Below, in pieces: positions 57,401-64,000 of a DNA stretch of 64,000 nt; within the stretch, counting starts at the first letter, position 1; each line of letters starts with the position of its first letter. The stretch is taken from contig PMOL01000006.1 of the NCBI GenBank assembly GCA_003162415.1, positions 44,983 through 108,982 on the forward strand, written 5' to 3'. The position numbers were made by a program, and so were the translations under genes. Source of the DNA: Candidatus Dormiibacterota bacterium. GTDB lineage: Bacteria; Chloroflexota; Dormibacteria; Aeolococcales; Aeolococcaceae. The notes under the pieces are model-generated. The model saw nothing but the letters and a program-made list of their open reading frames with translations, searched no databases and was not told the DNA's origin.

Positions 57401-58780
57401 GTGCCGCTGACCGTCGACACGTCCCACGCCCTCCGCACAGTTCCGGAGTTGCACGCGCTCGTCGACGCCACCTTCAACGGCCGCAAGGACGACGAAGACG
57501 ACGCGGTGGAGTGGAAGGGGGAGATCGACGATGTTGGCGCCAAGCGCTGGACAGTCGAGGTTGCTCGGCACGCCATCGGCATGGGCAACCGTGACCCGGA
57601 CTCGGTCGCCACCACCTTCGATGGCTGCGGCTACGTCGTGTTGGGCGTGGAGCCGGGACGATACTGGGGAGTCCGCGCTCTCGATCCCGCCGATGCCGAC
57701 AACAAACTCGCGCCTTACCTAGGGACTGCCGGTATACGATGCCGATGGGATACAGTCAAGATTGGCAGTTTCGGCGTCGCTGTTGTTACCGTTGAGGCGC
57801 CGCGGTGGGGAGACCCCATCCGTTGTTTGGAGAAGGGGTACACCGAACGCGGTTACCAGAAGGGGACCGTGTTCGTTCGCCGTAATGGCAAGACCGAGCA
57901 GGCAAGTCCCGACGAGCTCCGAGCTCTCACTCGGCGCGCGGCGCTGCAGCGCGAACGGCTCGATATCCGTGTGGAACTGCAATCCGACGGGCCGTTGACT
58001 GTTGTCGATGACAGTCCAGGAGCCATTCGGCAGTGGGTCGAGGATCAGAGGACGCAGGCCATCGCGGCCGCAAAGCTGCGCTTGTCGCCCCCCGCGTCGC
58101 CAACTCTGCCCATGGCAGCACTTGTGAACAGTCTCGCCCAGACCATGGCTGCGTTCAGTCGACCAGAGACGCGTTCGCTCGAAGAATTCGAGGAGGAGTA
58201 CGCGTCTTGGGTGGCACGAGCTCGCGAAGTCGCACCAGCCTTCGTCAGACGCGTCGTCGTGAGCGCAGGTGCCGCACGGATCAGGCCGGCGATCATCAAC
58301 GTCACCGACCGCAACTTCACGAGAGTCGATGTCGAACTGCGGGTGCTCACCCCCGGCGTGACTCTTCACGTGGCGAACGGGCGACCTGTGCTGAAGATGC
58401 CTTCACAGCCGCGATCCTACGGTCCCCGGCCGACCGACTTCGTCGGGCCACTCTTCGCCGGCGCGCTACCAGTTTTCGCCGCCGCCCCCCTGGCGTCGGA
58501 CGTTTGGCTGGATTCCGCCGACCCGACGTTGGTTCACTTCGCCACGCGGGACGTGCGCCCCCAGAGCACCACTCGTCTCGGCTTGCTGACCATCCTCGGA
58601 ACGCGTGAACTCGCCGGCGGTTCCGTCCAGGTCGAGTGGTCGGCCACCGCAATCAATGTCGATGGCAGGCTCTCCGGAACACACACCCTGCCTTTCACGT
58701 CATCTGTGCTCTCAGCCCCGGATGTACTCGATGCCGAGCAGGCTGCTGATGCGGATGATGACGAACCAGCTGAGGACTGA
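57401..58780 (+). CDS. AlbA_2 (Schlafen-like) domain protein
   Basis: 459 residues. The N-terminal part reads VEWKGEIDDVGAKRWTVEVARHAIGMGNRD...GYVVLGVEPG, the AlbA_2 pattern (E-x-K start, then helix, then G-x-x-V-x-G-V). The C-terminal half is beta-rich with an acidic end. Such proteins are nucleic-acid-binding regulators or defence factors. GTG 57401 is the first start after the preceding stop. Confidence 0.65.
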   Translation: MPLTVDTSHALRTVPELHALVDATFNGRKDDEDDAVEWKGEIDDVGAKRWTVEVARHAIGMGNRDPDSVATTFDGCGYVVLGVEPGRYWGVRALDPADADNKLAPYLGTAGIRCRWDTVKIGSFGVAVVTVEAPRWGDPIRCLEKGYTERGYQKGTVFVRRNGKTEQASPDELRALTRRAALQRERLDIRVELQSDGPLTVVDDSPGAIRQWVEDQRTQAIAAAKLRLSPPASPTLPMAALVNSLAQTMAAFSRPETRSLEEFEEEYASWVARAREVAPAFVRRVVVSAGAARIRPAIINVTDRNFTRVDVELRVLTPGVTLHVANGRPVLKMPSQPRSYGPRPTDFVGPLFAGALPVFAAAPLASDVWLDSADPTLVHFATRDVRPQSTTRLGLLTILGTRELAGGSVQVEWSATAINVDGRLSGTHTLPFTSSVLSAPDVLDAEQAADADDDEPAED

Positions 58781-59153
58781 CCCGGGTACATCGTGGTCGG
58801 AGGGAGCTCCTCGTTAGGTAAGACCGCCGCGTCCTTCGTGAACGCTGAGTTCTCTTGGCATACACTGCTTCGGCCGCCCGCACCGACAACGGGACGGTCC
58901 GAGGAACCTTAGCGTCGACACTGCTTGCTCGCCCTGTTCAAGGGGTGTGTTAACGATTGACGTGGTTCTCCAGTGCGGTGTCCCCGCCCTGGGCCCAGTG
59001 CACGAGGTGGCCATCAGTCCATACATGACGAGGGCACCAATGCGTGGCCGAGGTCGGTGGCGGCACGACGGACTGAGGGCCGGGATGTGAGCGCGGTGAT
59101 GTGACCACAGCCACTCTTGAGCACGGAACTCGAGGCCGGCCGGGGTCTGAGGC
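58781..59153. other. intergenic region before the ssb terminator
   Basis: No convincing gene. A minus-strand frame (58950-59177) carries RHVWTDGHLVHW, similar to HLWIDGHPLV read at about 54670-54712; the two stretches look like relics of a common sequence. Confidence 0.45.
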
Positions 59154-59179
59154 ATGGGGCCGGTTTCCCGGCCCCATGT
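59154..59179 (-). terminator. terminator hairpin of ssb
   Basis: An 11-bp perfect stem (CATGGGGCCGG / CCGGCCCCATG) with a GAAA tetraloop on the minus strand, 5 bases after the ssb stop. No T run follows. Confidence 0.6.
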
Positions 59180-59183
59180 CCTG

Positions 59184-59576
59184 CTAGGCCTCGGCCTCGC
59201 CGGTGGGCGCGGGTCCGAGCAGCTGGAAGCTCTCGACCACGAGGTCGAGCTGCTTGACGCGGTGCCCCTCAACGTCGCGGATCCTCGAGGTGATGCGCCC
59301 CTCGACGTGAATCTCGCGTCCCTTGCGGCCGTACTGGCCGATGATCTCGGCGGCCTTCTCCCACGCCACCACGTCGTGGAACTCGGCGAAGCCGTTGACG
59401 TTGGTGGCGATGCCCAGGTTGACGACGGCCTTGCCGCTCTGGGTGAACCGCTGCTCCGGATCGGCGGTCATCCGTCCGAGGATGCGGAAGTGGTTGATCC
59501 CGTACGACCGGGACTTCGCCGGGGTGTCGGTGACGTCGCCATCGACGTCGGCTGCGAGGTCGGGCTTCCGGGCCAT
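59184..59576 (-). CDS. ssb: single-stranded DNA-binding protein
   Basis: 130 residues. NHFRILGRMTADPEQRFTQSGKAVVNLGIATN, FHDVVAWEKAAEIIGQYGRKGREIHVEGRI are standard SSB. The C-terminus is short, without the acidic DDDIPF-type tip that recruits partners. AGGAGG lies 8 bases before the ATG. It follows a structured leader shared with the radC- and parB-like genes. Confidence 0.93.
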   Translation of the reverse strand: MARKPDLAADVDGDVTDTPAKSRSYGINHFRILGRMTADPEQRFTQSGKAVVNLGIATNVNGFAEFHDVVAWEKAAEIIGQYGRKGREIHVEGRITSRIRDVEGHRVKQLDLVVESFQLLGPAPTGEAEA

Positions 59577-59643
59577 GGATGTGTCCTCCTGTGAGGTTGA
59601 TCGCGTGGCTTTCGGGAAGCGGCGCGCACAAGGTCGGAGCGGA

Positions 59644-59690
59644 AACCCCTCGCCGCAGGCGACATGTCTTGGGGGTTGCAGCGCAGGCCG
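59644..59690 (-). ncRNA. structured 5' leader of ssb
   Basis: Minus-strand stem AACCCC (59677-59672 as GGGGTT on plus) with GGGGTT (59649-59644) closes a 22-base loop holding TCGCCTGCGGCGA, itself a 5-bp stem with loop TGC. The loop length and core match the radC leader while the closing stem bases differ. The core is 76 bases before the start codon. Confidence 0.55.
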
Positions 59691-59977
59691 CGCGGTGCTC
59701 GAATGCCATGAGAGCGATCAACGGCTCACCGACAAGGGGACACCCCGTGGCCGCGCAGAGGTTCGGCCTGGTGGTCGGGGTCGCCGGCCGGCTGGCGCCA
59801 TCCGGGGTACGAAGCGCCGGATGCTTCGAGGCGTCCAATGCGCAGAACGATCGGATGCGAATGGCGGCGGCTCTGCGCTGTCGTCGGGGAATGCAGGAGT
59901 GCGCGCGCACACGAGTGGTGGCACTCACAGTGCTCGTGCTGCGAGGACGCGAGTTGTGAGCTGTCGCTGCGCGGCGA

Positions 59978-60008
59978 GGGGACGGCCACCGCGCGGGCAG
60001 CCGTCCCC
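59978..60008 (-). terminator. hairpin after the parB-like gene
   Basis: GGGGACGGC and GCCGTCCCC form a 9-bp stem around 13 bases, starting 9 bases beyond the stop of the parB-like gene. The 59,690-59,970 stretch upstream of ssb holds nothing else I can support. Confidence 0.5.
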
Positions 60009-60016
60009 TGGGGCGC

Positions 60017-61391
60017 CTACGAAGCGCGTACGCGCTCAATGTCGGGGTTGGCGCTGGCGTCTTCCTCGCCGACGGTGATGTCCTGCTCACGGATCATGTC
60101 GAGCTCCAACTCCGTGGGCTGGTACCCCAGTCCCGTGAGATAGCGAAGGTGCTCGGCGACGAGTGCGCGCTGATCGGGCGAGATGTACTCGCGTCCCGAG
60201 TAGACCTCGGCACGCCCCATGGCCACGGCGAGCGCCACTTGAGCCAGCTCTACCGGGTTCGCGGCCACTCGAGCGGTGAGCGACCGCGCGTGGCCGTGAT
60301 ACCCGTCGCTGCCGTCGGTCTCGCCAAGCAGCTCGCAGGCCACCGATGCAACCGCCCTCGTCCACATCGAGCACCGAGATGCGCTGTGCGTGGTGGTTCG
60401 CAGCGGCAGCGTCGTCGACGCCCTGCAGGTGCCGCGTGAGCAACGCACGGCGTTCCGCGAGCGCCCGCCGCTGCGCCTGACGCTCGCTGCGTTTGGCAGC
60501 ACGCTCGGCCTTCGCATCGGCGGGTGCCTCGATGCCCGGCACGACTCCGACATGGCGCTGCACGTCGATGCACACGAAGACGATGTCTCCGGTGTGCTCC
60601 TCGATGTATGCCGCGTGGCACGCCTCCCGCGCGTGCTTCGCCTGCGTGAGTGGGATGCACCCCCAGCCATTGCCCAGGCGCCTCACCCTCGCGCACGGCG
60701 AGAAGCTGTCGCGCGGACGCTCGATGATGGGAACCCCGCGCTTCTCGAGCTCGGCCCGGCTCGACTCGGTCTTGCGCTCCAGCTCACGTTCGTGCAGCTC
60801 GTGCTGCACCGCGGAGGTGAGGCTCCATCCGTTGCGGGCGTTGTGCAGCGCACGAGTGAGCCGCTCCGGCGTGTCGGCCAGCTGCGTGAGCAACAGCGCC
60901 GTCGCGTAGTCGATGGCCCCGCCGGCAAGTTCGCGACGCACCTTCCTGGGGAGGCTCAGCAGGGAAGTGTGATCGCTGACCTGCTGTGTCGAAGTGCCGG
61001 CGAGGGCGGCGACCTCTTCATTCCCGATCCCGAGATCGAGCAACTCCTGATACGCGGCGGCGGCCTCGAGCGGTTCCAAATCCTTGCGGTTCAGGTTCTC
61101 CACCGCCATCGCTTTGCGGCTCTCGACATCGGCGTAGCCGCGCACCACAGCCGGGAGCGTGGTCAGTCCGGCGAGCCTCGCGGCGGCGAGCCGTCGCTGC
61201 CCGGCGACGAGCTCGTAGCCCCCGGCGTCTCGCTGGCGCACGGTGATCGGCTGCACCAGCCCGATGGTGCGGATGGACTCGGCGAGCCCATTGAGATCGC
61301 CGAGATCCTGGCGATGGTTACCGGGCGGGATGTTGATGTCATCGAGCGACACCTCGATCAGCTCGGCGATCTGGACATGCGACGCGCTCAT
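60017..61391 (-). pseudogene. KorB/ParB-like DNA-binding protein, frameshifted
   Basis: ATG 61391 has GGAGGAG upstream. The first frame gives a ParB nuclease-fold domain (GNHRQDLGDLNGLAESIRTIGLVQPITV, then AGQRRLAAARLAG, where ParB has GERR) and a KorB-type helix-turn-helix (GIGNEEVAALAGTSTQQVSDH). After ISVLDVDE near 60357 that frame turns Arg-rich and ends at 60087, while the next frame continues sensibly (VASVACELLGETDGSDG ... ending at 60017). One extra G in GAGGGCGG explains it. It may be a real decay or a sequence error; the restored product has about 457 residues. Confidence 0.75.
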
Positions 61392-61416
61392 GGCGTCTCC
61401 TCCGGTGGGGTTGATC

Positions 61417-61495
61417 CGACGCCCACCGACAGGCGCGCCGCGAACGCGCGGCAAGACCGAGCCGCAGGCGAGCGTCAGGCAGCCTTGCCGCGATC
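61417..61495 (-). ncRNA. structured 5' leader of the parB-like gene
   Basis: Minus-strand stem GCGGCAAG (61491-61484) / CTTGCCGC (61455-61448) closes a loop with the shared core GCTCGCCTGCGGCTCGG; GTGGGCGTCG (61426-61417) follows, 26 bases before the start. An alternative hairpin GCCGCG/CGCGGC (61437-61452) overlaps the first stem, so the two exclude each other. Confidence 0.55.
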
Positions 61496-61653
61496 GAGCG
61501 AGCGGCGCAGCCAGGGTGCGGGGTGGCGGATCCCCACCGGAAGCCGAAGCACCGCCCGGCTGCGCAGCAGTCAGCCATCGGACGCGTGACCGAGTTTCCG
61601 AGACAGGAGATCGAGTAGATCGCCGGCGGAAGTCTTGAGTTGCTCTATTGCGC

Positions 61654-62961
61654 CTACGGCAGCAGGATGACTCCGCTTCCGTCGCCGAGTCGCCGAGTGA
61701 TGGCGTCGTCGCGATGGCCGTCGGCCACGTGGATGGCGATCCGTCCGTCGCGCATGGAGAGGTCTGCAGTGAGCCGCGATGCGAGCACGGCGATGAGTGC
61801 GGGGCTGGGCGCGGCGGCCCCGGTGAAGCGGCCGGGAAATGGTGGTGCAGCGACAGCTTCGGCGGCGTTCGGATACCCCTCATCGAACGCCGCGGCGGTC
61901 ACGCGGTGCGCGGGGTCGCCGAGCAGCAGCGCGATCACACCCGCGAGACCCTCGATGAGGGTCGCGAACGGCTGCGGTGCATCGAGGAGATCGCGCTCGT
62001 GCTCCAGGCCACGGATGACGTCGCGCGCCCTGTCGGCGGTGCCCTCCGCGGGGATGGCGATCCACACGGTGCCCTCAGCCGCACGGGCGCGCGCGGTTCG
62101 GGCGCGTTGAATGACCCCGGGGGAACTCGACGCCGCATCCACCAGCCGGCTCCAGCGCTCCGGGAGCCCCGACCCCGGAGGCAACTGGGTCTCCTCGTCC
62201 CATGCCTGCGATGCCGCATCGACGACGCCATTGCGGATCGCCGCCAGGGGAAGCTGCAGCCGCGGCGATGGGTCGACCGACAGGATGGCGGTCACCTGGC
62301 CGACTCCATGGGAGGCGGGGGAGAGGGAGACGCCGCCCAGCGCGTCCATGGCCAGCCTGACGAAGCCGAGTCCCCAGCGGTCGCGGTCTGCTTGGTGGCG
62401 CGCGGTGCTGACGCCCTGGTGCGGGAGCTCGCCGTGCCACTGGACTCGAAAGGCCGGTCCGGGGTCAATGTCGATGGTGACCTCCGTCGCGTCGTCGTGA
62501 CGGCGGGCGTTGATCACCAGCTGGAGCAACGCCAGCGCCAGCACCGGCGCATCCGGAACGACCCCGGGGGTGCGCTCGCCGATCGTGACGCCGTGAGCGC
62601 TGACCGTCGAGAGCAGTGCCGTGAGATTGTCGAGGACATCGGCGGTGGTGCCCACGTGCAGGTCGGAGATCCCGGCCACCAGCGCAACGCTGCTCGCCAG
62701 CGCACCGAGGCGGAGTTGTTGTGCGCCCCCGCAGGCCTGAGCACCCTCGCGCATCGCGGTCACCAGCTCGGTCAACAGGCCAGCGATGTCGGCATCCTGC
62801 TCGTCGCATCCGACGGCGAGCGACGCGGCGGGCAGGCGGTAGACGACGGTCCCGGGACCACCCCCAGCCCATTCCGCAGAGCTCGCGAGCAACGCCCCGT
62901 CACGGTCGAAGAGCGCCACCGGAAGCGGCAGCGCGGCGACGTCAGCGGCGCTGAGCCGCAC
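61654..62961 (-). CDS. GHKL ATPase-type sensor protein
   Basis: 435 residues from GTG 62961, overlapping the receiver gene by 20 bases. The middle has LLQLVINARRHDDATEVTIDID (N-box) and RWGLGFVRLAMDALGG (G-box), as in histidine-kinase ATPase domains. I see no standard H-box (HE..N/T P) in the helix region before it. The C-terminal 170 residues are a separate domain without a match. It may be a sensor kinase, a degenerate kinase or an anti-sigma-like ATPase. Confidence 0.65.
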   Translation of the reverse strand: MRLSAADVAALPLPVALFDRDGALLASSAEWAGGGPGTVVYRLPAASLAVGCDEQDADIAGLLTELVTAMREGAQACGGAQQLRLGALASSVALVAGISDLHVGTTADVLDNLTALLSTVSAHGVTIGERTPGVVPDAPVLALALLQLVINARRHDDATEVTIDIDPGPAFRVQWHGELPHQGVSTARHQADRDRWGLGFVRLAMDALGGVSLSPASHGVGQVTAILSVDPSPRLQLPLAAIRNGVVDAASQAWDEETQLPPGSGLPERWSRLVDAASSSPGVIQRARTARARAAEGTVWIAIPAEGTADRARDVIRGLEHERDLLDAPQPFATLIEGLAGVIALLLGDPAHRVTAAAFDEGYPNAAEAVAAPPFPGRFTGAAAPSPALIAVLASRLTADLSMRDGRIAIHVADGHRDDAITRRLGDGSGVILLP

Positions 62962-63601
62962 GACCGGACCGCGTCCCGGTGACCTCGAGGTGATAGAAGC
63001 CGGCGCCCTCGGATTCCAGCGAGACAGTGGAGTCGACATCACGGAGCCAGACCCCGAAGCGATACATGGCCATGTACGGGGTCGAGTGCCGCTTCGCCAT
63101 GGTCGCCTCCGGGTAGCCACAGAGCAGCCGCACTCCCCATTTGTTCTGATAGCGGGTTCCGCTCGGAACGTGGACCACGGTGCCGCGATCGACCCGGAGA
63201 TCGCCGACCTTGCGCTGCAGGAGTTGGCGAACGCGCAGCAGCAGGCTGGTCAGCCCCTGGAGCTTGTCGTGTGGGATCGCCCCGGGGTGGGCCACGGCGA
63301 TCTGGTTCTGCAGATCGAGGTCGCTGCCGGCGCGCAGCGCGAAGACGATGGTGAAGGTCTCGGGATGATCCCGGGCCAGCGTGCGGAGCACGTTCTCCGC
63401 GGTTCGCTCCGCATCCGGCGACAGCCGCATGTTCCAGTCGAGGATGGCCAGGACCGGGTCGTTGGCGCGGAGCAGGCGGATGGCCTGCTGCGGGGAGCGG
63501 GTTGCCAGCGTGTCGAGCCCGCACGCCTCCGTGACCGTCACGATCTCCTCGAGCTCGGCCGGGTTGTCCTCGAGCACCAGGACGTCGGCTCGCTGCGTCA
63601 C
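62942..63601 (-). CDS. response-regulator receiver protein
   Basis: 219 residues. The receiver fold has VLVLEDNPAELEE with the acidic pair, the phosphoacceptor Asp 55 in LAILDWNM, and the Lys in IPHDKLQG. The remaining 90 residues carry no known DNA-binding domain. GTG 63601 is preferred; an ATG at 63658 would add 19 Arg/Pro-rich residues and lies inside a TGTAAGCG site. It is coupled to the ATPase-type sensor gene. Confidence 0.75.
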   Translation of the reverse strand: MTQRADVLVLEDNPAELEEIVTVTEACGLDTLATRSPQQAIRLLRANDPVLAILDWNMRLSPDAERTAENVLRTLARDHPETFTIVFALRAGSDLDLQNQIAVAHPGAIPHDKLQGLTSLLLRVRQLLQRKVGDLRVDRGTVVHVPSGTRYQNKWGVRLLCGYPEATMAKRHSTPYMAMYRFGVWLRDVDSTVSLESEGAGFYHLEVTGTRSGRAAQRR

Positions 63602-63647
63602 CCCGGGATCATGAGGGATGGAGGGCGAGAGCGCACGGCGGCGAAAG

Positions 63648-63667
63648 TGTAAGCGCATCGCTGACGG
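63648..63667 (+). promoter_or_regulatory. single TGTAAGCG half-site
   Basis: AAAGTGTAAGCG matches the left half of the 19-bp element box but the right half is degenerate and no -10 follows at the usual distance. It lies 47 bases upstream of the receiver gene. Confidence 0.3.
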
Positions 63668-63840
63668 CCGCTCCGGACTGCTGCGTCCCCGCCGCGGGGG
63701 GCAGCCGCCGTTGCAACGATCGGGGCGCGATGCCGGTGGCTGGGTCGCCTCGTGGTGAGTCCGGCTCGGGTATCAAAGCCGCGGAGCAACACCGGCGGCA
63801 TGTGGCGGCTCGGTGATCCGGGAGGTGTAGCGGAAAAAAA

Positions 63841-63874
63841 TGTAAGCGCTCTGTGAGCGAAAAGTCTCTAGGGT
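63841..63874 (+). promoter_or_regulatory. promoter of the last gene with the 19-bp element box
   Basis: TGTAAGCGCTCTGTGAGCG (63841-63859), 9 bases, TAGGGT (63869-63874), 7 bases, ATG. An A-run precedes the box. Spacing is identical to the relaxase and parA promoters. Confidence 0.6.
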
Positions 63875-63881
63875 TTCCGGC

Positions 63882-64000
63882 ATGCGCATCGTGCGGTTCA
63901 CCGTCGACGTCTCGGCCATTCGGCAGTTGCGGCACCGGCAACCCCTCCAGCCGGCCCACGTGACCACTGCGCCGCAGCAGCCGCCTCCGGGTGACCCGAC
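63882..64000 (+). CDS. partial gene running off the window end
   Basis: The first 39 codons only (MRIVRFTVDVSAIRQLRHRQ, then a Pro/Gln-rich stretch). The start is supported by the -10 box 7 bases upstream and by the shared element box. Function unknown. Confidence 0.5.
   Translation, partial: MRIVRFTVDVSAIRQLRHRQPLQPAHVTTAPQQPPPGDP

Noticed and set aside
58950..59177. 75-residue gene after ssb
   Set aside because: Its ATG lies inside the ssb terminator stem and only a short segment resembles anything; treated as a relic.
60087..60350. Arg-rich C-terminus of the KorB/ParB-like protein in its first frame
   Set aside because: The alternative frame after one base carries sensible protein to 60017, so the tail is a frameshift product.
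61391..61883. Longer N-terminus of the KorB/ParB-like protein
   Set aside because: The extra residues are Arg/Pro/Ser-rich, span the structured leader, and ATG 61391 has a strong ribosome site.
37435..64000. CRISPR array near the CARF-like gene
   Set aside because: No repeat-spacer pattern was seen; the only arrays are the 9-bp ones without spacers.

Overview
The window is GC-rich bacterial DNA, most likely from Chloroflexota (Limnocylindria/Ellin6529-like) or less likely Actinomycetota. The pointers are a caa3-type oxidase operon with a CtaG-type assembly factor, a form II CO-dehydrogenase-like enzyme, GTG/TTG starts, 4-base start/stop overlaps, and promoters whose -10 box lies only 6-9 bases before the start codon (leaderless mRNAs). 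Taxonomy is inferred; there is no marker such as rRNA here.

Bases 1-37,400 look like chromosome. In order: the C-terminal part of a GH3 beta-glucosidase, a secreted alpha/beta hydrolase and a COG4280 membrane protein; a cytochrome c oxidase operon (cupredoxin, CoxB, CoxA, CoxC, CtaG, thioredoxin-like lipoprotein, CtaB); a carbohydrate ABC transporter (binding protein leftward, two permeases and ATPase rightward) with a GntR regulator; methylglyoxal synthase; an MFS exporter; DoxX and quinone-reductase-like genes; a polar amino-acid-type ABC transporter divergent from a form II coxSLM-like operon ending in mmsA; then SDR, M20 peptidase, enolase, a MetB-like enzyme, CysM-like, Mec-like JAMM protease and Der.

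A tRNA-Pro(GGG) at 37,435-37,508 is followed directly by a tyrosine recombinase, and everything from there to the window end behaves as one integrated conjugative or mobilisable element whose far end is not reached. Its cargo (39.5-45.4 kb, visibly lower GC) is a tight five-gene operon: adenine methyltransferase, metallophosphoesterase, P-loop ATPase, a CARF-like Rossmann protein and a variant ThyX. I do not recognise this set as a known defence system. Then come a MobF relaxase-helicase, a ParA/ribbon-helix-helix ParB partition cassette, an OB-fold protein, a RadC-like protein, an ArdC-like antirestriction protein, a DUF4209/TM/AlbA_2 trio, SSB, a frameshifted KorB/ParB-like gene and a sensor/receiver pair.

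Four regulatory patterns tie the element together. A 19-bp direct-repeat box sits at identical spacing before the -10 of three promoters (relaxase, parA, last gene). Two strictly 9-bp-phased arrays flank the par cassette and look like a centromere. A covarying stem-loop leader lies 70-76 bases upstream of the radC-like, ssb and parB-like start codons. Perfect inverted repeats sit in front of the ardC pair.
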